A stretch of DNA of 64,000 nt, taken from positions 74,452 to 138,451 of the forward strand of contig VZRG01001472.1 in assembly GCA_013397435.1 (NCBI GenBank), read 5' to 3'. The notes under the pieces are model-generated. The model worked only from the letters and a program-made list of their open reading frames with translations, did not search any database and was not told the origin of the DNA. Position numbers and translations under genes: made by a program. Within the stretch, counting starts at the first letter, position 1; each line of letters begins with the position of its first letter. Positions 27,183-39,545 of this stretch are shown here, piece after piece. Source of the DNA: Erythrocercus mccallii (Eukaryota; Chordata; Aves; Passeriformes; Dicruridae).

Positions 27183-27290
27183 AGAATCGCAGAACCATAA
27201 AAGAGCCCAGGTTGGAAGAGATCTCATAAGACCATCTAGTCCAACACTTCATGGAAAAGCAAGTCTTGGTTGGATTATAAATCACATTTT
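27183..27290 (-). mobile_element. CR1 LINE tail fragment
   Basis: In reverse, this is the last roughly 100 bp of a CR1: cagaatcgcagaaccataaa, ggttggaagagatctcataa and gaccatctagtccaac. It is directly followed by a CR1 in the opposite orientation. Confidence 0.75.
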
Positions 27291-27349
27291 GAAAAGCTCC
27301 AGTGATGGAGGTACTGCATCCCTGAATAGTTTACATGCCTTGAAATTCC

Positions 27350-27887
27350 ACCTGTGACCCAAACAATCAAAAAATGAGGAGGCATTCTAAGACATTCTGG
27401 GCTTATCACTTCAAGAAAGATATTGAGGTGTTGGAGTGTGTCTAGAAAAAGGCAACTGAGCTGGTGAAGGGCTTGGAAAGTAAGTATAATGCAGGGCAGC
27501 TGAGAGAGGTAGGGTTGTTTAGGTTGGAGAAAAAGAAGGTTTCTCAGGGAAAACCTTATCCCTCTCAACAACTACATGAAAGGAGGTTGGAGGCAGGTGG
27601 GGGTCAGCCTTTTCTCCCGGGCAGCCAGTGATAGACAAGAGGACATAGCCACAAGCTGTGCCAGGGGAGGTTAAGGTTGGATATTTGGAAGAATTTCTTC
27701 ACAGAAAGGTCTGTTAAACTTTGGAATAGACTGCCCAGGGAGGTGGTGGAGACACCATTCCCGAATGTGCTCAAGAAACAACTGGATATGAGACTTAATG
27801 TTACAGTTTAAATGGTGGTGTTTGATCAAGGTTTGGACTCAGTGATCTTGAAGGTCTTTTCCAGCCTAATTCTATGATTCTATGTGT
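27350..27887 (+). mobile_element. CR1 LINE, 3' end with intact tail
   Basis: The plus strand reads the ORF2 end and the 3' untranslated region (ggttggatatttggaagaat, gactgcccagggaggtggtg, ggtcttttccagcctaattc) and finishes with a good attctatgattctatg tail at about 27870-27885. It is 5'-truncated near 27350. Confidence 0.86.
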
Positions 27888-29309
27888 GATTACTTTTTAT
27901 TGGCAACAGCTACATCTTAAAATTTTTATTTCTTCATTTAAAACATTTCCTTTCCAAAATTCTGTCAGCAAGCTTAAAAAAATCATTGTTTCCTTTAGCT
28001 CTTCCTATGAAAAATTTGAAAATGGAACCATAAACTATGAGAACTGCAAGATGTTGACCAATAGTTATTGTTTTTTAAAAGGAAGCATAGGAATTAAAAA
28101 GTATTTTTCAATTATTTTTCATTCTCTTCTCAATTTTAAGATGTAAATAGATATGCTTAGCAGACATCAACTTGGTTTCTGAGAGATAATTTCCATATTA
28201 GTTAGGAACCAAACCACATCTGAAAGTTCCTCTCAGTGTGTATCTACAGCTTTATAATACTGAAGTTTATTGAACTCCACTCGCATATTTTAATTGACAG
28301 TTTTCTCTATTTATGAGCCAAGATCCCATATTGCACTTGCACTTGCAGTCAAGACCATAGTTCCAATATTTCCCATGGAAATATCTACATGATCAATATA
28401 TATTTAGTGTTGAGAGGAGCTGCCACTTCCATATTTGTTCTGGTCCTTACATGTTGTTCATTTTTACAAAGTTTCCTCATCTGTAAAAGTATGGCAATTT
28501 CTGTTTTCATTATTTTTAAGACAAACATTTTATCAACTTGCTTAGTGTACCACCACTCTAGGAAAGAATATAAGGCAGATTAAATAAAATTGTACTTCTG
28601 GAAAAATTTGAATACTCAGGTACAATTGCTGTAATAAAACATGAAGACTGTAGTAAAATTATATGCCTGGGCGAAAATATACATATGTGTGTGGGTTTTT
28701 TATACAAGTCAAATGCAGTTTCATTCAATGAAATTTCATTCCATGAAATGTGAGATGAAAGAGAGGTTGAAAATAATGGCTGTTATCTTGAACATTTGAC
28801 ATGATACTTAAAGAAGAGACAGACATATAGTAGGGTGATATCCCACAATTCCTGCAAAGGAAAATCGGAGAAGAATAAAATCCTCTAAGGACTAATTATA
28901 TTCTCTAGCTGAAATAAAATCTCCTGGTTGATTTTGGAAGAAAATTATTCTTAAATTTTATCACGCCTACATAAAAAGGCAGATTTGTGTTAAAGTACTT
29001 GCTGTTGACAAAAGTATGATGGTTAGACTGACAAGAATAGACCTGTTTATGGTCTGTTGAAACATAAGATTTGTATTCAAATACATTCCAGAGCTTTCAT
29101 TTCAATTTAGATCTTTAGATTACACAAATATCTTAAAGGGTGGCACTTTTCTTCATGGTATAAAGTACCAAAATGACATAAGGATAAATTAAACATGATG
29201 TTGTGGCAATATTGAAATATTTGTCTTAATTGCCTAAGGTTTCCTGGATGATTTTCTTGAATATGTTTATTTGACCTATTTGAGCATTGAGAAAATAGTA
29301 AGTGTCAGG

Positions 29310-29410
29310 AGAAAAACATATAAACCAAAAACATATAAAAAACATATAAACATATATAAAAAAACCATATAAATACAAAAGTAAGAAAACACATAAAAAT
29401 AATAAAAAAG
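29310..29410. repeat. A-rich degenerate acatataaa repeat
   Basis: Several imperfect acatataaa units followed by A-rich sequence; low complexity, with no coding meaning. Confidence 0.65.
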
Positions 29411-30454
29411 AAAGATAACAATTCTCATACCATACACATAGAAGAGGTTTTCTGCATTTATGTTGCACTGCATTTTTCTTCAAGATATTGTTATATTGAA
29501 TAAGTATCCCAAGGTAAGCCTAAAATTCAGTACAGGGAGCATAACAAAAAATCTCATCATTTTAAGGTTAATTTAAAACTTAATCAAAGACAAATGAATA
29601 TTAGAATATTTCTGCCAAGGACTGTTATTATTACAAATCTTAATGACATTATAAAGAGATTCAGACTCAATCAAACTGAAGTACTAGTGCATTAACTCAT
29701 CTTCTAGACACCATTTTCTTTAAAAACCAATTGATTGGGGGGGGGTCTTAATTGCTTTGAAATGAATATGAAGTTATCTGTCTTCATATTGGCAAAATTT
29801 TCATGGAAATGAAAATGGAACCTAAAAGTAAAATGAGGAAAGGAGCATTAATTCAGACTTATAACTTTCTGTAATTTTTGAAGAATACAGGAAATACTGA
29901 TTTAATAAGTAATATTAGCAATTAAAAACAAAAAGGAAAAAAACTGTTCCCATCTTAATTTACTAATCTTTCAATATCTGCAAATTGAAAATAAAGCAGC
30001 TTCTGATTTCCCACAGCATAGATGTAATTTATAAACATATACAAGATTCAAGGACAGATTGAAACAGCATTGTAATTAGGATAGAAAAAAGAAAAATCAG
30101 TCTTTTCCTGATAGCCAAGTATTAGGCTAAATTATAAAGCATAGGAATAGTTGGTCTACTCTTTCAATGGAAAAATAACAGTCTAGTTCACTATTGTCCC
30201 TTCTAAAGTAAGCACATTTTAAGGGCAGTTGTAAAAATGGTACTGTTAAATTAAGACCTAAATGTCTTTTACCAACTAAACAATAAATTGATATATTGAT
30301 TTAATAACATTCAATATTTTAGGTTCTTGGAGAAGTATTTTTTTAGTATTACATCATAAAAATATTAAATAACCATATTGATTACCGATGGCTTATTCCT
30401 TTAAATCTTGGGGAAAAATTCAACATGTAAAGAAAAAAACCTCTTCATGTGTGA

Positions 30455-31456
30455 TGTGGTTTTTCGCAGGCCAGATGCCAGGTGCCCATCGAAGCCACTC
30501 CATTAATGCCCTCTGCAACTGGAAAGGAGAGAGAAGATTGATTATGAGTTGAGATAAGGACAGGGAAAGATCACTTAATGATTACTATCACAGGCAAGAC
30601 AGATTTCACTTTGGGAAATTGGTTGAATTTATTACTAACAAAATCAGAGCAGGATGATTAAAACTAGAACATAACTTAAAAGAACCTTCCCCCCTTCTGT
30701 CCCTCTTTACCAGGATTAATTTTGTTCCAAATTTTCTACCTCCTGTTCCCTACAATGGTGAAGGGATGTCAGGAATGGGAGTTATGGTCAGTTCATCACA
30801 TGTCGGTTTTGCCGCTGCTTTCTCCTCAGGGACAGGAGCCCTTCCCCTGCTCCATAGTAGGTTCCTTCCCATGGGAGACAGCTCTCCACAAACTTTTCCA
30901 GTATAAGCCCTTTACAAGGGCTACAGTTCTTCCTGATCTGTTACTGTGTGGGTCTCTTCCACAGAATACAGTCCTTCAGGAACAGGCTGCTCCAGCATGG
31001 GTCTCCCACAGACTCACGACCTTCTTTTGGGCATCCAGCTGCTCTGGCATGGGTCTCCTCCAAGGGCTGCACGTGGATCTGCCCCTTCATGGGCTGCAGG
31101 GGCACAGCTGCCTCACCATGGGCTGCACCAGGGGCTGCAGGGGAATCTCCGCTCCAGCACCTGGAGCACCTCCTGTCCCTCCTTCTGCATGGACCTTGGT
31201 GTCTGCAGAGCTGTTCCTCTCATATATTTTCTCCCTGCTTTTCTCTGGCTGCAATTACTTCTGAGAAATAAGCTTTTCCTTCTTCTTAACTCTGCTACCC
31301 CAAGGCTCTACCACCATCACTGATGGGCTTGACCTTGGCCAGCAGTGTGTCCATCCTGGAGCTGGCTGGCATCTTTCAAGCATGGGAGAAGCTTCTGGCA
31401 GCTTCTCAGAGAAGCCACCTCTACAGTACCCCCCACTACCAGAACCTGATCACACA
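30455..31456 (-). mobile_element. LTR, family B, ending 36 nt before EYS exon D
   Basis: About 1.0 kb, antisense to EYS, and clearly the same element as 50477-51537. Shared stretches include aaaatcagagcaggat, gggctgcaggggcaca, tcaccatgggctgca and gtgtctgcagagc. The U5 edge is TGTGGT at 30455. On the minus strand AATAAA lies at 30633-30628. The U3 start is about 31456 (...gatcacaca), a few bases uncertain. No target duplication was detected. The last part carries CTGAT (31446-31450), a good branch-point match for the exon that follows. Confidence 0.78.
31446..31450 (+). promoter_or_regulatory. EYS: Candidate branch point within an LTR, before EYS exon D
   Basis: CTGAT fits the branch-point pattern yUnAy, with its A at 31449 about 44 nt before the exon. 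The sister LTR at 50477 has CTGGC at the same place, so the match arose in this copy. The native sequence between LTR and exon offers only a weaker candidate (gtaat, about 31476-31480). Confidence 0.35.
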
Positions 31457-31492
31457 AACCCAGCACAGCATATTTGTAATTCTCATCTTCAG

Positions 31493-31659
31493 GTATGTGC
31501 AAATGGAGGTAGTTGCTTCTACGATGAAGAAAATCAGAGACCTCACTGTGTCTGTGCTCTTGGATGGACTGGAAACACATGCCTTGAGAATATTAATGAC
31601 TGTGAGATAAACCAGTGCCAACATGGATCCACATGTGAAGATGGAATTAATAAATACAG
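31493..31659 (+). CDS. EYS: EYS exon D: one EGF and the first part of the next
   Basis: This 167-nt exon has phase 0 in and phase 2 out. The acceptor is ...ctcatcttcag and the donor is TACAG/gtacta. It encodes VCANGGSC, then PHCVCALGWTGNTC, which completes the EGF that began with SPC in exon C, and starts a further EGF (NINDC, NQC, STC). The last repeat shows CEDGINKY, the Asp and aromatic positions of a calcium-binding EGF, with Asp in place of the usual Glu before the first cysteine. CANGGSC and CQHGSTC both fit the O-fucose pattern. An antisense LTR ends about 36 nt before this exon, so the upstream splicing context is partly transposon-derived. The reading frame also stays open upstream into the LTR, but the AG acceptor and the protein chain show where the exon starts. 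Confidence 0.86.
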
Positions 31660-34600
31660 GTACTAACATGTTGCTTTCTGTACAAGCCTTCATAAATTGT
31701 TTTATCCATATGAAGATATTTTGACTTTCAGAAAGAATTACAAATGGTGTTGTTAATGCAGAAAAATAATTTTCATATCAAAAAATGCCATGGAATACTA
31801 ATTTTCAATAAGGCTGTGCATTCAGTAAAACTGCGTGCTCTGAGGTGTTGCAGGAAGAAATCACAAGTATTCCTCTTTGCTGGTCAAAGAAGTTAAACCA
31901 ACTATGCAAAATCTCATATAAACAAATAATCTTTCTTATTAAATGGAAAACACTTTTTAAGCCTGGACTCTGTGATAAAGTGTCTTATTAAAATTTGAAT
32001 AATAATTTATTATCATTTCATTTATTGAAAAAAACATAGAGTATGTGTTCTCCTTAGTGAGCTGCAACATGCTGTGGATATTTGAAAATGAGATTTTATA
32101 AAATATGGTGAAAAAAATAAATAGGAAAGGTTTTCTTTAATGAGCTCAGCTGTTCTTATCAGTTTGAATTATTTTTTTTCCTCTACAAAATCCAGAATAA
32201 ATAAAACTTCATAATATCTGTAAATGTATTTTGAAAGACATTATTCTAGGCTGTGCCATGCCCTAGTTAGAAGCACTGTAATTAGTATGCTTTAGTGTTT
32301 CTATTTAAAAAAGATTGCAATAGTGCACAAAATAAAAATAGAAGCAATTAAAGATTTCTTCAACTTCACTTCTGTTTTTAAAGTATCTTCTTTAAAAATA
32401 ACTGAAATCACCAAATAGACATGCAAATGGAAGAAAGTGATTGATGCTCAGTATACAGAGCTTAAGTTTTTGTCAAAGAATCCTTACAAAGTAAACATCC
32501 TTTCTTTTTTCCACCTTGCAATTAACTCTTATATCAAATTACTGGACCATATTTTGGCACTTTATTTAACTGTTAAATCTGTGGCTATCCTTTCTTTATC
32601 AGGAAAATAATTCTAAGTACAAAGCCATGTTTACGTTACAAAATCCACTAGTGTTTACTGAGAAATTAGTAGTTCTGAAGATATCTGGAAATAAAGAACT
32701 GTTGATTTTAAGTTGTTAATCCAGACTCAGTTTTCTGACAGAAAACACTTAATTCTTACTTTTTCAGTTTTTGAAAGACAAACTAAATTCACAGATCAGT
32801 CTGTTTATCTAAGAAACAGGAAAACATACCATTAAGATCTGAATCTCAGATGGTTGGTTTTGTTGGCAGAGAACTTGACCCCAAAAGAACACAACTGGGT
32901 ATTTTGTCAAGACAAAGTGCAGCATGTTTACTGTACATGTTTACTGTTGAAAAAGCATGGTTATTTCGCAATCACAATGAAGCATTTTTTTAAAAATAAT
33001 TAAACTATGCCTGCTTTAAAAATAATGGCATTTCCAAAGTTATTGTTACCAAGTGAAACAAAAATAATTTCTTCTTCCCAATACATGATTAAAAACAAAA
33101 GAATACAAAAAGAAATATTGAATGTAAGTGCACCCATACTTGTAATTGCATTTTCTTGTAAAGGCCTGTAATTATATTTCTGTCCTAAAATGGGTATAAT
33201 TTTTTATTAAGGAATTTATCAAGAGCTGTATTTGATGCAAAGTAGTTTCAGGAAGACATAAGAAAACCGTCAGGAGAATATATGGAGAATCAAATGTATA
33301 AGTGTCATAAAAAAACCTATAGAGATCCATTTTTTAAATTATTACAGCCATTCAAAAGCTCTCTTAATGAGTGGAGAAGATAAAGATATGCCAAAATTTT
33401 ATATATATTACATTTTATTTACATAAAAATAATATCAAAATCTAGACCTTACTCCTAGAAGAAATCTTAAATTTAAAATTATTTAATTTTGGTCATAATG
33501 CATTTTTCTAGTGGTAGCTTGATATAGTAATGCTAACACAAGGAGATCACAGAAAATATCCAGCTTTGATTCAAGAACATCCCCCTCTTTTTAAGATCTC
33601 ATCTTTTGTATGCCATCTTTTTTTTTTTCCACATGGGAAATAAGCTGTCAACTGAATGAAATGTTTCTAACTTTTTGTCTCCTTACCACAGCATGTTCTT
33701 TTTCTCTCCCATTTTGAAATTACTGTTTCAGACTGTAGTGTCACATATAGGTATATTTATATATATATATGTAGAGAATTTCCTTTGAGTTCAGATTGGG
33801 GAATTGCTCTAAGTGAAGGAGGAGGAGTTTTAAACTTTTATATAGTATAATTCTCAGCAAGGCTGCATACTAAGAGCCTCATAATTACAGCAAGAATTCT
33901 TAAGAGTTTTACTTCTTTGGTTTAGTGAGACTTTTCTTACAACTAAAGTGGCCCTAATCACAGAGACACAAAACTTGTAATTAATTCAAATTAATTGTTG
34001 CACTTCCAGCTGAGTCTGTGCTGTTTCCAATATCATGAAGTAAGTCAATCAGCATGTTTTTAAAATTATAACTTTAAAGAATTATTGCTCTTGCCACTGG
34101 ATGGATGGTGTAGCAGTCAATATGAATCTGGCAGATACCATGCAATAGACTAATGGCACCCACATGCCGAAAGAATAGCTTGACCTGAGAGAAAAAAGTG
34201 ACAGATAAGATTCATTACCTCAGACAATATTTCTACATTAAAAGAAAATAATAATAATTTTTCCCTTCTAAAGAACCTGTATTGTTTGATTATGTTCTGT
34301 GTAGGAGGAGAGAACTGATTTAACAAGGCTCAATGAGAAGCATTTAATGAATTATTAAAGTGAAAAAGATCTTCAAGGAGTATAACCTCCTGTTTTGAAT
34401 TCCAAGGGGAAATTTATTACTCTGTTTTCTTCACCCTTGCAAGTATTTTTCTTGTCAATATTACATTTTGAACAAACAAGATCCTAACTGAAATACGACA
34501 ATAACAGTAGATACTTGACTATTGTCTATTCAGTGGAAAGGAACAACAGAGTGAGAAGACAATTTGAAACTCCGTGTAGCTTCCTGTTTCCCTTGTCCTG

Positions 34601-36765
34601 TTTCCCATTCCTTAGTCCAGTATGTTCAGATTAAGTCCCACATTTATCACAGCCCCAGGAAAGCCCAGCAAGAAGGACTGAGAGCTGTTAGATTAAGACT
34701 TTTGAAGAAGTTGTACTGTAGGATTTACCACTGTTTAAAAGGCCATGATGAACTAATATAATTTAAAAATGTATTTTAGTCAATAGCTATAGCTCTGAAG
34801 TCAGCATTTCATTAGCTGACATGAGCAAATGTCTCATTAAGAAATCAGGTTTGGTGTATTGTAAAACTTGAATTGTCAACACATTCTTCAGTATTCAGTA
34901 TACAGATTTCAGTGCATACAATTAAATAATTAATCTCAGTACAAAAGAGTAAAGTGACACATTGTAGAGTAAAATGCTTTAGAATATGAAACACTTCTTT
35001 GCATGATGCCAGCAAGATTGTGAAAAGTAAACATAATTTAGATAATTTCTGAGTATCACAAAATTTAAAGTTTCTATTATTTTATTCATCCTTGACTTTT
35101 TCCATTTTCTTCCAGCTGGGTAAATTGAGATGTTTGATTAGATTCCTTTTTATATCTAATTTTCTTTTTACAAGTTTATTCATTCTATACTGTATATGCA
35201 ATTTGTCTGCAGGACCTAGTTGATAGTGCCATATAAAGTTAGTACTGTGATATACACAGTTTTCTGCAGCAATAATAGGTTTCTTCCACTAGAGAAAGAG
35301 GAGAAATACTTTTCCTCACCTTTCTACAACTCCAGAAGATGGGGGAATATATGTCACAATTTCTTAGGGAATACCTCTGCCATAAGTTATACAACAGCTT
35401 TTCTGCAGAGAATAGAGATGCATATAAAAAGTCAAAGTGAAACTAAATAACCTTTTCAACTATGTATGTGTGTACAGTTCACATTTCAATGTCAAAAAGG
35501 GATAATTAATACTGAATAATTGTGGTTAATGTGCTTGGACTAATACTAATAAATATATATATGACAAATATTAAGAAAACAAAATAGAGGCATTCTGGGA
35601 AGTCTGCTAATTCCAAGCATCAGTGTTCCTGTATGCCTCCTGTATCAATATAAAAAATAGCTAGGTCATCTCCTAGCAAAGGTTACACGCATCTTCAGTC
35701 TGGTCTTTGGCTTTTTGCAGTCATTTTAAAAATTCATTTGATGTGCACGGTTATTTACTCAATAACACAAGTCACACAACATTTTTAGTGCAGGCAGTTT
35801 ATGGTGCCAGCTTGACAGCTATCCTGCCTGGACTGACCAGCACCAACTGATTTACCTTCACATCTGCTGTTTGAGACCATTAGTGATAAAATGTTGGTAG
35901 CAACACATTGCATCTATGCCATAACCATTCGCATTAAAGCAACATATTCCTTCTTAGACTAAATTCCATACCTGTCTTTGCATCTCCATTTAACATTCAT
36001 TTCACAAGCATATCAAATTATCATGCAACATTAACTATGTTTAGGCTCTGGAGTAGTAACATACAGTCATCTGCGTGATATGTGTGGGAGTACAGTAATC
36101 CTCAAATGACTTGTGTCATACTCACTACTAAAATCCATGTTTGTAGCAAAAGCGTTGAGGTATTTGTTTTCTCTCTTAGTATCTCTTATCCTCAAAATCT
36201 TGCTATGGATGAAAGAGGACATATGTGAAGCTAAGAAAGTATTGTTATTCCCATTAATACTAACACAAAACTTTTTTATATGCTGTTCTCTGGTGCCATG
36301 CTTCTGCTCTTCCCCCATTTTGTAAGGCTGACATTTTAGTCTTCCTTAAGAAAGAGGCTGGGAAGGGGTCATTAGCATCTCCTGGTCCCTACTGGGAGAT
36401 CTCACACACACACCCTAAATGAGCCATCCCAGAAGTGAAGCTGGAGCAGGAGAGGCAGCAGATACTGACTCCAGCACAGGGAGTGACACCTAGACAGGCC
36501 ATGGAGAGGCTGAGTCCCTGTGCTGAGATGCCAGTGCACAGCCAAGTCTTCCCTCTGATAAGGGGAAAATCTAAGTTCCCTGAGCTAGAAATATACTTAC
36601 AAATGGAAATTCTGGTATTGTATATATCTGTATACAATTTTTAAAAAAATTATTTTAGAGAAACATTTATGCTTTGAAGCAAGTAAGACTGAAAATCAAT
36701 CCATACCTCAAAGCTTTTGATATCATGCTCAGTATTTTATTAGTGCTGAAGATAATATTAAGAAA

Positions 36766-36803
36766 TACTACTACTACTACTACTACTAATAATAATAATA
36801 ATA
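36766..36803. repeat. Compound microsatellite (TAC)n(TAA)n
   Basis: About seven TAC units followed by about five AAT/TAA units, probably a TAC tract that changed to TAA along its length. Confidence 0.85.
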
Positions 36804-37418
36804 GACAGCAGTTAAATACTCTGTTTTAAACAATAACTCATACGAAATTAAAAGACATCCAGGTATAATTTCACCAGGAAAAACAAAGTGCCTTTAATTC
36901 TTAGCTGTTTTCCATTTCTTCAGACACCAAAGCATTGAAAAATAAGATATTCATGACACCATGCTTGTAGTATGAAATCAGAAGTATGAAACTGAAACTA
37001 GAAGAGATTCTACATCACATCAGTTTCTGTGTAACTCTTCTGTGGTCTCTGAAGATAAGCTATACAACCAGTAATAGTCAGGAAATGACAGAAAATTCTT
37101 CATCCTCCTATTCTTGTTAAGAGGAGCTCTAAGTTAATTTTTCCATTCAATGCTAATGATAATAGCCACATTTTCAAAGAATGATTGAATAGTTGCATTT
37201 TTACAGCGCACACTATAATTGTTACTGTAAAAACAAATTAAGGAAATAAAGTGATCAACTGCATCAGAAAGATTAATATGACTTGTTGTTTACCATATTA
37301 TTGTAGGTAGTTTCAGAAAATGTGCAACTAAAGGTAACTAAAAGCACCCCTGCTTTTAATGTTTAAGCATAATGAAATTTTATGCAAGTCAAAATTTGTA
37401 TTTAGCTATAAATGTAAT

Positions 37419-38011
37419 TGTCTAACACCACCTGCACCCAAGCCCAACGCACTCAGTCACTCCCACACCAGCAGGATGGGGAAGAGAATTGGAAGGGTAA
37501 AAGTTAGAAAACTCATTGGTTGAAATAAAGACATTTTAATAGGAAATACAAAAGCTACGCACACAAGGAAAGCAAAATAAGGAATGAATTTGCTTGCTTC
37601 CTATGGGCAGGCAGGTGTTCAGCCACCTCTGGGAGAGCAGGGCTTCATCACACATAACAGGCACTTGGAAAGAAAAATGCCATGAGTCAAAATGTCCCTC
37701 ACTTTTTACCTCCTTCCCCACACGTTATATACTGAGCAGGATGTCATGTGATATTTTGTGTCAGTTTGTGTCACCTGTCTGGGCTGTGTCTCCTCCCACC
37801 CTCCCATGCAGCCCCAACTTCCTCACCAGGCTGGCAGTGCGAAAAGCAGTAACGGCTTTGCCTCTGTGTAAGCCCTGCTCAGCAATAACAAAAACATCTC
37901 TATATTATCCACCCTCTTTCCAGCATAAATCCAAAGCTGTGGATTAAACCCAGAAGAATATCAGTACTAGTCACTTTGAAGATCAACTCTACCCCATCCA
38001 AAATCAGCAGA
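37419..38011 (-). mobile_element. Solo LTR, avian ERVL-like family A
   Basis: 593 bp, antisense to EYS. On the minus strand it starts at the U3 edge (ctgattttggatggggtaga) and passes atgctggaaagaggg and gctgagcagggcttac. It has the polyadenylation signal ATTAAA (37540-37535) and ends near ggtggtgttagaca at 37419. The flanks are GTAAT (37414-37418) and GTAAA (38012-38016), a 5-bp duplication with one mismatch, the length expected for ERVL. No internal region is present. Confidence 0.78.
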
Positions 38012-39291
38012 GTAAAGTAACTATAATTTTTTGTGTACTCCATTTCATTAAAAATGAAAAACAGAATCAGCTGAAGCTCTCAAGACTGGTTAAAGATTTC
38101 CTGTTTGCTAAGATGTGACTGAGGCTGGAACAGAGAACAGCTTGAGTCATTACTGAGTAGCAGTGGATCTGTAGAGCAAAAATGGTGGTGATGAAGAGCT
38201 TACAACCACACTAAATGAGATATGGAGTGTTTACTTCAGGCAAGCTCTATTTTGGTCCATGGACTAAAAACCCATTTACAGTTGGTGTCCATTAGCTGTA
38301 CTCCAAGGCGTACAGCTCCTGATTTAGTTTCCGTATGTCTACCATAAAAAATGCAGGCACAGTAAGCAAGGACAGAAGCAAAGAGCCACATGGGCATTCA
38401 CTTCTGTTAAAAATAAATGTAAAAATACTCTTTCTGTCAGATGGATTGATAGAGAAAATTGCTATAACCAAGGCTTCTTTAACTTGTTAGTTCTTTCCAT
38501 CTTCTGCATAGCATCTCTATGGGTCAAGAATACATTATTGTAAAATTATCTCCTGTGTGAGGACACCTCTGGACATGATAAGGAGAGGTTCAATCAAAGA
38601 ATATATTGCCAAGTACAAGGGATTTTCTAATTTTATGAGATGTGGGTCAACTATGAGATAATCCAGATTTGTTTTCATTCAGACAGCAAAAGAAAACAAA
38701 AAGGTAGAAAGGGTAACATGAAAAAGTCATCTCCAGCCTTATACAATTTAGGTGTCTGTCTAAATTTTGGAAAAAGATATTCTGAACAATTTCTAGAAAA
38801 TATACTGAACAATATCTATAGAATTCTATAGATTCCTTTTTTCATAGAAACTTGTAACTTTTGTTGCTAATGACAAAGCATTTTTATCAATTATCCTGAT
38901 TTTATATCCAAACAGATCGTCATATTGTTTCTTCTTAGAGATATTGTGACAAGTAACCACTTTTTCAGAAAAAAAACCTTAAAATGCATAATACTCATAT
39001 TTATAAGTTTTCTCTTTCAATATTTTCATTTGAAGGTTAATGTTAATATAGCTTCTAGTTTGTTCTATGTAAATAGCTACAGTTTTAATTCAATTATTGT
39101 TAGCATTGCATGTGAAATGAAGCTACTTACTGACTAATTAAAGGTAAAGAAGATTGAAAAAAAAATGTGATTCATTTGTGGGTAATTCAAAGGGAGAGTT
39201 ATGTTAACATTATTAGTGATTATTGATCTACATATTCCAGACTAGCAATTTAGTTGGATTTTTTTCCCCTCTCCTCTCATTTTGATAACAG

Positions 39292-39545
39292 GTGCATATG
39301 TCCCCTTGGTTACACTGGCACATTTTGTGAACTTGATATAGACAACTGCATTGGAAACCAGTGCTCTCAATACGGATTCTGCCAGGACCACTTGCATAAT
39401 TACAGCTGCTACTGTGTGCCTGGATATGAAGGACCCTTCTGTGAAGTTGAAATTAATGAATGCTCAAGTTCACCTTGCAAAAATGGAGCTACTTGTGTGG
39501 ATTTAAGTGGCCACTTTTCTTGTCATTGTACTGCTGGGTTCAAAG
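39292..39545 (+). CDS. EYS: EYS exon E: two EGF repeats, partly calcium-binding
   Basis: This 254-nt exon has phase 2 in and phase 1 out. The acceptor is ...ttttgataacag and the donor, AAAG/gtaagt, is a perfect consensus. It completes the EGF from exon D (CICPLGYTGTFC), holds a whole EGF (DIDNC to GPFC) and most of another (INEC to CHC). CQDHLHNYSC and CVDLSGHFSC carry the Asp and aromatic residues of calcium-binding EGFs, and EINEC supplies the acidic pair for the second. CSSSPC matches the O-glucose consensus C-x-S-x-P-C, and CKNGATC matches the O-fucose one. The repeat with CSQYGFC lacks the Ser/Thr for O-fucose. NYS is an N-glycosylation sequon. This is the largest exon in the window, and the reading is unambiguous. 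Confidence 0.87.

Larger units (their letters stand above)
24983..31492 (+). other. EYS: EYS intron C-D, 6.5 kb
   Basis: A GT-AG intron. It holds a short CR1 tail in minus orientation (27183-27290), a CR1 3' end in plus orientation (about 27350-27887), an A-rich degenerate acatataaa repeat (29310-29410) and an antisense LTR (30455-31456) reaching to 36 nt before the next exon. The rest is AT-rich and shows nothing else. Confidence 0.85.
31660..39291 (+). other. EYS: EYS intron D-E, 7.6 kb
   Basis: A GT-AG intron. It holds a trinucleotide microsatellite (36766-36803) and a solo LTR (37419-38011). A GC-richer stretch at 36350-36560 is not AT-rich like its surroundings, and I could not identify it. 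I see no further element in 31.7-36.3 or 38.0-39.2 kb. Confidence 0.85.

Noticed and set aside
30722..31323. 180- and 125-codon plus-strand frames rich in Leu, Ser and Cys
   Set aside because: They lie wholly on the antisense strand of an LTR, and parallel frames recur in the sister LTR at 50944-51393.
31382..31666. Open frame running from the LTR into EYS exon D with its own ATG, as if an LTR-started protein
   Set aside because: The LTR is antisense, the exon has a good AG acceptor at 31491-31492, and the protein chain joins exactly to exon C. The upstream part of the frame is chance.
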